64,000 nt of DNA from NCBI RefSeq assembly GCF_002993025.1, contig NZ_NXGI01000002.1:62001-126000 (forward strand), read 5' to 3'. Positions 44,450 through 52,858 of this stretch are shown here, piece by piece. Under the pieces are notes generated by a model. That model made no database searches. It saw only the letters and a program-made list of their open reading frames with translations, and was not told where the DNA came from. Position numbers and translations under genes: made by a program. The first letter of the stretch is position 1; the number at the start of each line of letters is the position of its first letter. Source of the stretch: Arcobacter cryaerophilus gv. crypticus. GTDB lineage: Bacteria; Campylobacterota; Campylobacteria; Campylobacterales; Arcobacteraceae.

Positions 44450-45139
44450 TTATCTTTTTAAATTGTATATTAAAATAGCAGCTGCTGAGCTTACATTTAA
44501 AGAATCAAATTCGTGTTCCATTTTTATTGAAACTTTTAAGTCTAATTTTTTTGCAACTTTTGGAGAAATTCCTGCACCTTCATTTCCTAAAAATATTGCA
44601 ACTTTATCAGTTTTTTCTATTTTTCCATATTTTTTTAAATCAACTCCATCAGTTGTTGCACCTATTAGTGTAAAACCAGCATCGATTAATTCACTTGCTA
44701 AATCTACACTTCTTGGATGAATTGCAAAAGGTAAATCAAGCAAAGCTCCAGCACTTGTTCTTATAGTTCCAGAGTTGCTTATAGTTTTGATATCCGCTGC
44801 AATCATTCCATCAACTCCCAAAGAGTAAGCAGTTCTTGCAATTGCTCCAATATTTCCTACATCTGTAAGACCATCTAAAACTATAATAAAATTCATATTT
44901 TTTATCTCTTTAAGAGGTGCATAGTGATAGTCACTAAGTTTTAAAATAAGACCTTGGTGATTTCCACCTTTTGCCAAAGCTTGAGCTTTTTGGTTATCAA
45001 CTTTGTGAATTTTTTTATTTAGTTTTGCAAATCTTGAAAAAAGTTTACTATCAATCTCTTTTGATAAAAAAATCTCTTCTATTAAATCTTGGTGTTTTTC
45101 AAGCACATATAAAACTATTTGTTTTCCGTATATTATCAT
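44450..45139 (-). CDS. rlmB: 23S rRNA 2'-O-methyltransferase RlmB (SpoU family)
   Basis: SPOUT-fold methyltransferase predicted to methylate G2251 of 23S rRNA. It has the N-terminal RNA-binding substrate domain (YGKQIVLYVLEKHQDLIEEI) and the SpoU motifs: motif 1 LDGLTDVGNIGAIARTAYSLG, motif 2 IFLGNEGAGISPKV and motif 3 DSLNVSSAAAILIY. Length 229 is on the short side but complete. It is followed on the same strand by the hypothetical periplasmic protein gene at 13 bases. Confidence 0.92.
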   Translation of the reverse strand: MIIYGKQIVLYVLEKHQDLIEEIFLSKEIDSKLFSRFAKLNKKIHKVDNQKAQALAKGGNHQGLILKLSDYHYAPLKEIKNMNFIIVLDGLTDVGNIGAIARTAYSLGVDGMIAADIKTISNSGTIRTSAGALLDLPFAIHPRSVDLASELIDAGFTLIGATTDGVDLKKYGKIEKTDKVAIFLGNEGAGISPKVAKKLDLKVSIKMEHEFDSLNVSSAAAILIYNLKR

Positions 45140-45154
45140 TTTTTCTCGTTTAAA

Positions 45155-45976
45155 TTAATTTTGGATTTTATCCAATAATTCTTGATAAATCTCTTTTACG
45201 CTAGCACCTGTAAGCTTTGCTATTAACTTTGCTTTTATTTTTGGAGCAATATCAAGCGGTAAAATATCATCTAATTCAAGATTAAAACCAAATTTCTCTT
45301 TTGGTTCAACTACTACAACCCATTCACCTTTTATTTCAATATTCTTTAACTCTTCATATAGATTTTTTGCACTATTTTTATATGTTTTTTGATAAAACTT
45401 ACTTATCTCTTTTACTAAAAACATTGTTCTATCTGGTTCTTTTTTATTTAACTCTTCAAGAAGTTTTAAAAGTCGATGAGGTGATTCATATAAAATACCA
45501 ACTCTAGAACTATTTAAAACCTCTTCAAGTTTTGAAGCACGACTTGCTCCTTTGTGGTCTAAAAAACCAAAAAATGTAAACTCTGTACTAATAAACCCAC
45601 TCATAGCAAAAGCTGTTAAAATTGCATTTGCTCCAGGGATTACATCGAAAGCAACTTCGTTTTTTATGCACCAATCAACTAAACTAGCTCCTGGGTCACT
45701 AATGCAAGGCATACCAGCATCGCTACAATAAACAACATTTTTAGTAAAAGTATCTTTTGTTAAATTTTTTAATATCTCTTTTTCATTGTGAGAGTGAAAA
45801 GATTTGAACTCTTTTTGTGAAAAATCTAACTCATATTTTTCGCCTAAAAGATTTAGAAGTTTTTTTGTGACTCTTGTATCTTCACAAAAAATTAGTTCCG
45901 CTTCCAATAGAGCCTTTAAAGACCTTTTTGAAATATCTTCAAGGTTTCCTATTGGTGTTGGAACTAAGCACAACAT
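45155..45976 (-). CDS. rsmI: 16S rRNA 2'-O-ribose C1402 methyltransferase RsmI
   Basis: Tetrapyrrole methylase-fold enzyme that methylates C1402 of 16S rRNA. It starts with LCLVPTPIGNLEDISKRSLKAL and contains ELIFCEDTRVTKKLL, SDAGMPCISDPGASLVDWCI, FLDHKGASR and YESPHRLLKLLEEL, all family hallmarks. Its 273 residues are normal. rpmE lies 9 bases upstream and rlmB follows at 15 bases, forming a translation-related cluster. Confidence 0.94.
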   Translation of the reverse strand: MLCLVPTPIGNLEDISKRSLKALLEAELIFCEDTRVTKKLLNLLGEKYELDFSQKEFKSFHSHNEKEILKNLTKDTFTKNVVYCSDAGMPCISDPGASLVDWCIKNEVAFDVIPGANAILTAFAMSGFISTEFTFFGFLDHKGASRASKLEEVLNSSRVGILYESPHRLLKLLEELNKKEPDRTMFLVKEISKFYQKTYKNSAKNLYEELKNIEIKGEWVVVVEPKEKFGFNLELDDILPLDIAPKIKAKLIAKLTGASVKEIYQELLDKIQN

Positions 45977-45985
45977 AGCAATAAA

Positions 45986-46189
45986 CTATTTTGCCATATT
46001 ATATTTAGCTTTGAATTTCTCAACTCTTCCAGCAGCATCAACTAATTTTTGCTCTCCTGTAAAGAATGGATGACAATGTGAACAAATATCAACTCTTAAA
46101 GTCTCAGTATTTGATTTTGTCTCAAAGCTATTTCCGCATGCACAAGAAACTTGACATACTTTGTAATCTGGATGAATGTCTTTTTTCAT
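45986..46189 (-). CDS. rpmE: 50S ribosomal protein L31
   Basis: Zinc-binding (C+) form of L31: [26 protein letters not shown], then the zinc ligands in [30 protein letters not shown] start at the ATG at 46189 rather than the longer frame from 46231, because L31 always begins near MKKDIHP and AAGGA precedes this ATG. The 67-residue product is the usual size. A structured leader precedes it. Confidence 0.95.
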   Translation of the reverse strand: MKKDIHPDYKVCQVSCACGNSFETKSNTETLRVDICSHCHPFFTGEQKLVDAAGRVEKFKAKYNMAK

Positions 46190-46214
46190 TCCATTTTCCT
46201 TTTTAAAATTAATC

Positions 46215-46274
46215 GTTTGGAAAAAGATCAAGTCCTTGCAAGTCCTTTACCAAACTTTTGAACTTGCGATTATA
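46215..46274 (-). promoter_or_regulatory. Promoter and foldable leader of rpmE (candidate L31 autoregulatory leader)
   Basis: TATAAT on the minus strand at 46274-46269 overlaps the miaA stop codon, predicting a transcript start near 46262. The leader of about 73 bases can form a hairpin: GTTTGG and AAAG on one arm pair with CTTT and CCAAAC (46215-46255). Its loop carries the tandem repeat AAGGACTTGCAAGGACTTG. L31 leader structures that act in autoregulation are known in other bacteria, so this is a plausible Campylobacterota counterpart; not verified. Confidence 0.4.
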
Positions 46275-47145
46275 TCGAAAAATACTTAATAATCTCTGAA
46301 TTTAAGCTAGGAATTATATTTGAAACTCTATTTGTAAATTGACCTTTGTTAAAAGTATTTTGTCTTTTTGCAAGTTTTAAACTGTTTTGTATAATTTTAT
46401 CTTCCAACTCTTGCTTTGATATTTTGCCATCAAGATACTCTAAAGTTTCTACTATTCCAATGCTACTCATACAATTTGGGCTTCTTGTATATTTTTTTTC
46501 TAAATATATAATTTCATCTATAAGTCCAGTTTTTATCATCTGTTTTGTTCTTATTTTTATTCGATTTATTAATTCATCTTTTTCCCATAAAATCTCAAAA
46601 ATTGGAAGGTTTGGGCATAGAGCAATTTTTGGGTTTTTCAAAAAATATTCACTTGGAGTTAGTCCACTTTGTTTATAAATCGAGTAGGCTTTTTCTACTC
46701 TATATTTATCATTTGGCTCAATTTTTTGCATATACTCTTTATCCAAACTATAAAGCAAATTATAAGTATCATTTAAACACATATCTAAATATGTATTTTC
46801 TTTTAAACCATCACTTATTCCATCAACTAATGCTTTAAGATAAAAACCTGTTCCACCTACTATTATTAAGTTTTTCATATTTTTTTTTGCATATTCTTTT
46901 GCATTTTTATACAAATTTAAAAACTCAATAACATCAAATTTCTCATTTGGAAAAACTTCATCTATCCCAAAATGAACTATATCAGCTCTTTCTATTTTTG
47001 TTGGTTTTGCACTTGCTATATCTATTTCTTTATATACACAAAGAGAGTCCAAAGATAAGATTATAGAGTTTGTTTTATTTGCTATTTCAAGTGAGAGTGC
47101 TGTTTTTCCTGAAGCTGTTGTTCCTATTATTGCTAATTCTTTCAT
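46270..47145 (-). CDS. miaA: tRNA dimethylallyltransferase
   Basis: Transfers dimethylallyl to A37 of tRNAs that read U-starting codons. It has the P-loop IIGTTASGKTALSLEIA, LSLDSLCVYKEIDIASAKPT, the catalytic GGTGFYLKALVDGISDG and the C-terminal KRQNTFNKGQFTN region (the family usually has RY(A)KRQ.TWFR). Length 291 is normal. rpmE follows, and a lipoprotein gene lies 4 bases upstream. Confidence 0.92.
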   Translation of the reverse strand: MKELAIIGTTASGKTALSLEIANKTNSIILSLDSLCVYKEIDIASAKPTKIERADIVHFGIDEVFPNEKFDVIEFLNLYKNAKEYAKKNMKNLIIVGGTGFYLKALVDGISDGLKENTYLDMCLNDTYNLLYSLDKEYMQKIEPNDKYRVEKAYSIYKQSGLTPSEYFLKNPKIALCPNLPIFEILWEKDELINRIKIRTKQMIKTGLIDEIIYLEKKYTRSPNCMSSIGIVETLEYLDGKISKQELEDKIIQNSLKLAKRQNTFNKGQFTNRVSNIIPSLNSEIIKYFSI

Positions 47146-47149
47146 TTTT

Positions 47150-47356
47150 TTAATCTACTCTTTTTTTTGTAGCTCCACACTGTTCAAGCTCTTTTATAAT
47201 ATCATTTATATCTTTCTCTTTTTGTGCCAGTTGATCTAAAAGATTTGATATATCAGCTGTATTTGAGTTATCTATAGATTCATCAATTTTTGTACTACAA
47301 GATGTAAAAAGTAGAGAAAAAATACTTAAAAGTATTAGAAATATATATTTTTTCAT
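47150..47356 (-). CDS. Small lipoprotein of unknown function
   Basis: About 68 residues from the ATG at 47356: MKKYIFLILLSIFSLLFTSCSTK, a lipoprotein signal with lipobox LFTSC, then a short helical region (DISNLLDQLAQKEKDINDIIKELEQCG) predicted coiled coil. I prefer this start to the longer frame from 47413, which would spoil the signal peptide. The end abuts miaA at 4 bases. It is divergent from the prenyltransferase gene. Role unknown. Confidence 0.65.
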   Translation of the reverse strand: MKKYIFLILLSIFSLLFTSCSTKIDESIDNSNTADISNLLDQLAQKEKDINDIIKELEQCGATKKRVD

Positions 47357-47433
47357 AATTAATTCCATATTAAAATTTGATTGATTATAACCAAAAAGCA
47401 TTAATTTACTCATTATTTGATAAAATCCAGCCC

Positions 47434-48309
47434 ATGGAAAAATTAATAAAAAAAATAAAAGATTTTAGTGAACTAGTGATGTTTCAGCACTCTGTTTTTG
47501 CTTTACCATTTATATTTATAGCTATGGTTGTATCTTCTTCACAAGTAAATGGAACTCCTTGGTTTGGATTTAAACTTTTGATTTTGGGAACTTTATGTGC
47601 AGTATTTGCACGAAATTTTGCAATGGGTTTCAACCGTTTTATGGATAGAGATATAGATGCTTTAAATCCACGAACAAAAAATAGACCAAATGTAGATGGA
47701 AGAGTATCTGCAAAAGCTATGTTTTTATTCTTTGTGGCAAATGCTTTTGCATTTATTTTAGTAGCTTATTTTGTAAATGATTTGGCTTTGATTTTATCAC
47801 TTCCTATTTTGATAATAATTGGTTCGTACTCATACTTTAAGAGGTTTTCTTATTTAGCACATATTATTTTGGGTATTTCTTTGGCTCTTGCACCTATTGC
47901 TGGGGTTGTTGCTGTTAGTGAAACTATTCCTTTTTGGGTGATACTTCTTAGTATTGGAGTTATGTTTTGGGTTGCTGGGTTTGATTTACTTTATTCGCTA
48001 CAAGATATTGATGTAGATAAAAAACTAGGTCTTCACTCAATTCCTTCAAAATTTGGTGCAAAAAAGACGATGCTTTTTTCAAAAGTTTTCCACTTTTTCA
48101 CAGTTTTATTTTGGCTTTTATTTGTTATTTACTCATCTGGTTCATATTTTGGATATTTAGCAGTAATTATAAGTGCCTTGATGCTAAGTTATGAGCACTA
48201 TTTAGTTTCAAAAGATTTTAGAAAAATAGATAGAGCATTTTTTACTGTAAACGGTTATTTAGGAATAGTTTTCTTCTTTTTAATAGTTTTAGATAATATC
48301 TTCTTCTAA
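47434..48309 (+). CDS. mqnP: UbiA-family prenyltransferase (menaquinone route, MqnP-like)
   Basis: Integral membrane prenyltransferase that attaches a polyprenyl chain to the quinone precursor. The Mg-diphosphate motif NRFMDRDIDALNPRTKNRP and the second acidic motif YSLQDIDVDKKLGLHSIP are present. Other annotations say UbiA, but these bacteria make menaquinone by the futalosine route, for which the MqnP name applies; that part is inference from lineage. I start at the ATG at 47434. The likely -10 (GATAAAAT, 47419-47426) puts the transcript start almost on the ATG. Confidence 0.87.
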   Translation: MEKLIKKIKDFSELVMFQHSVFALPFIFIAMVVSSSQVNGTPWFGFKLLILGTLCAVFARNFAMGFNRFMDRDIDALNPRTKNRPNVDGRVSAKAMFLFFVANAFAFILVAYFVNDLALILSLPILIIIGSYSYFKRFSYLAHIILGISLALAPIAGVVAVSETIPFWVILLSIGVMFWVAGFDLLYSLQDIDVDKKLGLHSIPSKFGAKKTMLFSKVFHFFTVLFWLLFVIYSSGSYFGYLAVIISALMLSYEHYLVSKDFRKIDRAFFTVNGYLGIVFFFLIVLDNIFF

Positions 48310-48320
48310 AATTTTTAAGC

Positions 48321-48351
48321 AAAATTAGGATAAACTTCAATCCTAATTTTT
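48321..48351 (+). terminator. Terminator after the prenyltransferase gene
   Basis: AAAATTAGGAT pairs perfectly with ATCCTAATTTT across an 8-base loop (48321-48350), followed by a T run. It also ends just before the tRNA-Arg gene. Confidence 0.7.
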
Positions 48352-48356
48352 CAAGT

Positions 48357-48433
48357 GCGTCTGTAGTTCAACTGGATAGAATACTCGGTTTCGACCCGAG
48401 GGGTTGTGGGTTCGACTCCTACCAGGCGTACCA
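48357..48433 (+). tRNA. tRNA-Arg (anticodon UCG)
   Basis: A 77-base cloverleaf with encoded CCA. The acceptor stem GCGTCTG pairs with CAGGCGT (two G-U pairs). The anticodon stem CTCGG/CCGAG holds the loop TTTCGAC, so the anticodon is TCG, reading CGA arginine codons. The T arm contains GGTTCGACTCC-type sequence (GGGTTCGACTCCTA). Its 3' end lies next to the accessory segment that starts at 48540, the usual place for integrating elements. Confidence 0.92.
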
Positions 48434-48539
48434 CTTTAAAATTTTTATAAAATCAATTTTTAATTTTCCAATTTTTATCTTCTTTTTCAAAAAAAATGGT
48501 AACATTTAAACTTAACAAAATCACACAAGGTCTATTTTT

Positions 48540-51500
48540 ATGTCAATGTTTCAAAAATCAATAATAAATAGTGCAAAACAAGATGAAGCTAAAGTTGCAC
48601 TTCGTTGGGCTTCATTTCAAAAGTTTTTAGCAAAAGTTGAATATATAAAAACAGTAAAAGAGGAAAAATATCAAGATGGTTTTTTGGTAGATATTTTTGA
48701 AAACTGCTTAGGCTATACTCTTGATATGACAAATCCAAAATCTTTTAATCTTGAGCGAGAAAAGAAAAATGAAACTGATAGTAAAAAAGCAGATGGTGTA
48801 ATTTATGTAGATGAAAAAGTTATTGGAGTGATTGAGCTAAAAGCTCAAGATACAAGAAACCTTGACAAAATAGAAACACAAGCATTTAACTATCACGCTT
48901 CGCACTCAAACTCAAAATATATAATAATCTCAAATTTCGATGAACTAAGATTTTATGTAGATAAAAAGACAGCTTATGAGAAGTTTAATCTTTTTACTCT
49001 AAATTATGAAGAGTTTAAAAAGCTTCATCTTTTAATCTCTTATGAAAGTATAAAAGCTGATATTCCTCTAAAATTAAAAGAAAAATCAAACAGCTTTGAG
49101 CAAGATATATCTAAAAAACTATATAAAGATTTCTCAAACTTTAGAACACTTCTTTTTGAAAATATTGTAAAAAATAATCTAGGAAATGGGATTTTAATCC
49201 CATCTGTTTTAAATGGTGAGGTTGAAACCTCACTTCCAAACCAACAAACACTTCTAAGACTCACTCAAAAACTATGCGACCGTATTATTTTTATTTTGTT
49301 TGCAGAAGATAGAGATTTGCTTCGTTCAAATATGATAAAAGAGATTAGAGAGGAGTTTATAAATCAAAAGTTCACAAACTATACTTTATATGATATTTAT
49401 AAATTCTACTTTGATGCTATAAACAAAGGAAACGACAAACTACAAATCCCTCAATACAATGGAGGACTTTTTGCAGTAGATGAGCTTCTTGATAGTTTGA
49501 TTATAGATGATTATATTTTAGATGATAATGTACAAATACTTTCAAACTACGATTTTGCAAGTGAAATATCTGTAAATATTTTGGGACATATTTTTGAGCA
49601 GAGTTTAACAGACCTTGAAGAGCTTCAAGCAAATATAGATAATGTAAACTTTGATAAAACAAAATCAAAAAGAAAAAAAGATGGTGTTTTTTATACTCCT
49701 GAGTACATCACAAGATATATAGTTGAAAACACTTTGGGAAAAATGTGCCAAGAAAAAAGAGAAGAACTAAAAATTGGAAGTGAGACTTTAGTCTCACCAT
49801 CAAACCCAAAAAAACTAACAAAACAAGAGCAACAAACAAAAGATAACCTGCAAGAGTATAAAAACTGGCTTTTAAATCTAAAAATACTTGATCCTGCTTG
49901 TGGAAGTGGAGCTTTTTTAAATCAAGCTTTGGAATACTTAATATCTGAACACAAAAATCTTCAAAATGATTTAGCCTTAATGGGCGATCTGTTCGCTTCT
50001 TATATGGTAGAAGAAGAGATACTTGAAAACAATCTTTATGGTGTAGATATAAATGAAGATGCAGTGGAAATAGCAAAACTAAGTTTGTGGCTAAGAACTG
50101 CAAAAAGAGGAAGACCGCTTACTAAATTGGTAAATAAAATAAAATGTGGAAACTCTTTGATAGATGATAAAAATGTAGTTCCAAATGCTTTTGTTTGGCA
50201 AGATGAGTTTAAAGAAGTTTTTGAAAATGGTGGTTTTGATGTAGTTATTGGAAATCCACCGTATATAACTTTTGCACTTGGTAAAAAACAAGAATTTGAA
50301 GATAATGAAATCGAATATTATAAAAGTAAATTTCCTTTATCTTCTGCATATAAAGTTAGTTCATATTTAATTTTTATTGAAAAATCTTTAGGACTAATTT
50401 CAAAAACTGGTTTGTTATCTTTTATTGTTCCTAATACTATTTATACAAATTATTTTTATGCTAATTTTAGGAAATATTTAATAGATGATTTTTCAATTCA
50501 TAGTTTATTTAATTTAGAATATGAAGTTTTTGAAGATGCTGATACTGGTGGTTCATCTATATTTGTTATTGGTAAAGATGAAATAAAAAATACAATATTG
50601 CTATCTTCAAAAAGTGAAAAAGAATATTCAACTCCTTACATTTTTAAATTAAATCAAAACGAATTTAAAAATATTCCCGATAATAAATTTTTATTTTCAG
50701 ATAGTTTGATTTCTTTATGGAATAAATCTTTTGAAGATTCTATATCTCTAGGAAGTGATAATTTTCAATTTTACAATGGTATAAAAACTGGAGATAATAA
50801 AAAGTTTTTATCAGAACAACAATTAGATGACAGATATAGACCAATAATAAGAGGTAGGGATTTTTATAAATATACTCCTTTAGTAAATGAAATATATGTA
50901 TTGTTTGACCCTGAACAATTATGGAGTAATACAAATGAATTAATGTATCTAGTAGATGAAAAATTAATTTTTAGACAAACATCTGACCATTTAGTAGTAT
51001 CTTATGATAATAAGAAAAATTTTACGATGGATACAACACATTTATTATTTGATAAATCACAAAAATTTAATCATAAATATTTATTATCAGTTTTAAATTC
51101 TAAATTATTAAATTTCTTATATCAAATAATTGTTCCAGAGGTTGGAAAAACTTTTTCTGAAGTTAAAATAGTCAATTTAAAAAAATTACCCATAAAAGAA
51201 ATAAGTTTAAAAGAGCAAGAACCCTTTATCCAAAAAGCTGATTTAATGCTTGAATTAAATAAAAGATTACAAGAGCTAAAACAAAACTTTATAAATGAAT
51301 TAAATCTTGAAAAAGTTTCTACAAAACTACAAAAATTTGAAGAACTAGATTTTGATGATTTTGTAAAAGAGTATGCAAAAGCAAAGAAAATAAAATTTGC
51401 TGATAAATTAGAAGAAAGAAATTTCAAAAACGACTGGCAAAGACTTTTTGAAAATGATAAAAAAGAAGTTTTAGAAATCCAAAACCAAATCAATATTACA

Positions 51501-51581
51501 GATAAAGAAATCGACCAAATGGTTTATAAACTCTATGATTTAACTCCTGATGAGATTAAAATTGTGGAGGGTGTGTTATGA
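48540..51581 (+). CDS. Type IIG restriction-modification enzyme (Eco57I/BREX-like fused methylase-nuclease)
   Basis: A single 1013-residue protein likely cutting and methylating DNA. An N-terminal PD-(D/E)XK nuclease domain has KADGVIYVDEKVIGVIELKAQ (D85, E99, K101). The methyltransferase domain has SAM motif I LDPACGSGAFL (DPACGSG at 451-457) and catalytic motif IV NPPY at 572-575, so it makes N6-adenine. The C-terminal region (about 690-950, FYNGIKTGDNKKFL) is the TaqI-like target recognition domain. Recognition sequence unknown. It lies 107 bases after tRNA-Arg, and the next gene overlaps by 4 bases (ATGA). Confidence 0.9.
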   Translation: MSMFQKSIINSAKQDEAKVALRWASFQKFLAKVEYIKTVKEEKYQDGFLVDIFENCLGYTLDMTNPKSFNLEREKKNETDSKKADGVIYVDEKVIGVIELKAQDTRNLDKIETQAFNYHASHSNSKYIIISNFDELRFYVDKKTAYEKFNLFTLNYEEFKKLHLLISYESIKADIPLKLKEKSNSFEQDISKKLYKDFSNFRTLLFENIVKNNLGNGILIPSVLNGEVETSLPNQQTLLRLTQKLCDRIIFILFAEDRDLLRSNMIKEIREEFINQKFTNYTLYDIYKFYFDAINKGNDKLQIPQYNGGLFAVDELLDSLIIDDYILDDNVQILSNYDFASEISVNILGHIFEQSLTDLEELQANIDNVNFDKTKSKRKKDGVFYTPEYITRYIVENTLGKMCQEKREELKIGSETLVSPSNPKKLTKQEQQTKDNLQEYKNWLLNLKILDPACGSGAFLNQALEYLISEHKNLQNDLALMGDLFASYMVEEEILENNLYGVDINEDAVEIAKLSLWLRTAKRGRPLTKLVNKIKCGNSLIDDKNVVPNAFVWQDEFKEVFENGGFDVVIGNPPYITFALGKKQEFEDNEIEYYKSKFPLSSAYKVSSYLIFIEKSLGLISKTGLLSFIVPNTIYTNYFYANFRKYLIDDFSIHSLFNLEYEVFEDADTGGSSIFVIGKDEIKNTILLSSKSEKEYSTPYIFKLNQNEFKNIPDNKFLFSDSLISLWNKSFEDSISLGSDNFQFYNGIKTGDNKKFLSEQQLDDRYRPIIRGRDFYKYTPLVNEIYVLFDPEQLWSNTNELMYLVDEKLIFRQTSDHLVVSYDNKKNFTMDTTHLLFDKSQKFNHKYLLSVLNSKLLNFLYQIIVPEVGKTFSEVKIVNLKKLPIKEISLKEQEPFIQKADLMLELNKRLQELKQNFINELNLEKVSTKLQKFEELDFDDFVKEYAKAKKIKFADKLEERNFKNDWQRLFENDKKEVLEIQNQINITDKEIDQMVYKLYDLTPDEIKIVEGVL

Positions 51582-52066
51582 AAAATATTATAGTTCAAGT
51601 AATAACAGAAAAAGGAATTTATATTATTTTGGCAGTTATTGGGTTTTTATCTAGCATAACAACTATGTTTATTGATTTAAATGCACAAATATCAATTAGA
51701 TGGTTTTTGGCTCTTTTAACAATCTCTTTATTTATCCTAATTGTTTTTTTTAGTATATTAAATAAAATTATTTGGGAAAAACAAATTATAGATACAATAA
51801 AAATAATTCAAGTTATAGATGATGATAGATTGATATTAAAAACTAACCAAAAAATTTCTATAAATTCACTATTAGCTATATATCATCTAGACAAATTATA
51901 TGAAGAGCTACTTTGTCTTTGTCTTGTTGAGAATATTCAAGAAAGTGGATTGATATCAATAAAAATAATAAAAGTATTTTCTGAAAAGATAGATAAAAAT
52001 TTAATAAAAAAAGGAATAGTAAAAACTACTATCCCAAATAATATACTAGGAGAATTAAATGTTTAA
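51578..52066 (+). CDS. Membrane protein co-transcribed with the type IIG enzyme
   Basis: A 162-residue protein with two membrane helices (YIILAVIGFLSSITTMFI and WFLALLTISLFILIVFFSIL), followed by a soluble part of about 95 residues. Its soluble domain opens with IIQVIDDDRLILKTNQKISIN and is similar in layout to the next protein, which opens VIKVIDDKTLVINAG. It is coupled to the restriction enzyme by an ATGA overlap, and its own end overlaps the next gene by 8 bases. No named family is recognised. Confidence 0.7.
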   Translation: MKNIIVQVITEKGIYIILAVIGFLSSITTMFIDLNAQISIRWFLALLTISLFILIVFFSILNKIIWEKQIIDTIKIIQVIDDDRLILKTNQKISINSLLAIYHLDKLYEELLCLCLVENIQESGLISIKIIKVFSEKIDKNLIKKGIVKTTIPNNILGELNV

Positions 52067-52448
52067 AGTTATAAAAGTTATTGATGATAAGACATTAGTT
52101 ATTAATGCAGGATTTAAAAAGAATATTATAGATAACTATGAATTTTTAGTATATGAAATAGGAGAAGAACTATTTGACCCAGATACTAATGAAAGTTTAG
52201 GAAAATTAGAAATTATAAAAGGTACAGCTAAGCCAATACATATACAAGAGAATATGACTATTATTAAATCAAATAAGTATAATACGGTAGAAGATAAAAA
52301 GATAATAAAAAAATCTAATCAAGGGCTATCACTATTTTCAGGCACCCATATTGAAGAAATTATTGAACCTAGAGAAAAAACTATTAAACCATTTGATAAT
52401 CCAGCGATTGGAGATTTTGTGAAAATTTTGAATAAATCAATTTCTTAA
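52059..52448 (+). CDS. Small protein with FlgT C-terminal-like domain, in the type IIG operon
   Basis: A 129-residue soluble protein, VIKVIDDKTLVINAGFKKNI, then VYEIGEELFDPDTNESLGKLEIIKG: this pattern (NaG...G, DP.T.E.LG) resembles the FlgT C-terminal/beta-barrel family, without other FlgT domains. It is coupled to the preceding membrane protein by an 8-base overlap. The pair may form a membrane-associated unit with the restriction enzyme, or be a separate passenger. Function unknown. Confidence 0.68.
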   Translation: MFKVIKVIDDKTLVINAGFKKNIIDNYEFLVYEIGEELFDPDTNESLGKLEIIKGTAKPIHIQENMTIIKSNKYNTVEDKKIIKKSNQGLSLFSGTHIEEIIEPREKTIKPFDNPAIGDFVKILNKSIS

Positions 52449-52471
52449 TACATTAAAATATCATAATTACA

Positions 52472-52549
52472 ATGAATCATATTGAAAAGTTTTTAGCAAA
52501 CGACACAAAAGGATTTGAAGCCAGAAAAGAGCTATTTGAAAAAGCTTAA
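52472..52549 (+). pseudogene. Truncated 5' copy of the gene at 53149
   Basis: Bases 52472-52547 match the first 76 bases of the gene at 53149 with about four substitutions (MNHIEKFLANDTKGFEARKELFEK). The frame then ends as KA-stop, running directly into the repeat that starts at 52545. It is the front of a gene whose rest has been deleted. Confidence 0.75.
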
Positions 52550-52597
52550 AATATAAAAATCAAATATGATATAATCTAAAACTTGATTTAAAAAGGA
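52545..52597 (+). repeat. Repeated promoter segment, copy 1
   Basis: CTTAAAATATAAAAATCAAA begins a segment that continues ATATGATATAATC and ends TTTAAAAAGGATTT. The same segment stands at 53512-53567 before the next antitoxin gene, and a shorter piece at 53917-53938. The first 34 bases of copies 1 and 2 are identical. It contains a -10 (TATAAT) and the AAAGGA ribosome binding site. Confidence 0.8.
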
Positions 52598-52603
52598 TTT
52601 TTT

Positions 52604-52858
52604 ATGAAAACTTTAACAATAGATATTCAAGATAGTTTTTTGAAAGAGTTTCTAAACTTTGTACAAAAAAGTCAAAATAAAATATTAGTTCGAAATAGTA
52701 GCGATTATGAAGATATATATTTTGATGATAGAAAAAAACAACTTCAAAAAATAAGAGAAGATATAAAAGATGGCAAAGAAAAGCTTTATTCAATAGATGA
52801 GTTTGAGAAAAGATTTGATTTATTTGAAAAAGAAATAGATAAAAAATATGCAAATTAA
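52604..52858 (+). CDS. Antitoxin-like protein of a ParE-type module
   Basis: A short 84-residue charged protein (TLTIDIQDSFLKEFLNFVQK at the start, then DIYFDDRKKQLQKIREDIKDGKEKLYSIDEFEKRF). The SIDEFEKRF segment and position just before a ParE-like frame, overlapping it by 11 bases, suggest the antitoxin partner. Promoter and ribosome binding site come from the repeated segment (AAAGGA). The family is not certain. Its toxin is interrupted by a stop. Confidence 0.65.
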   Translation: MKTLTIDIQDSFLKEFLNFVQKSQNKILVRNSSDYEDIYFDDRKKQLQKIREDIKDGKEKLYSIDEFEKRFDLFEKEIDKKYAN

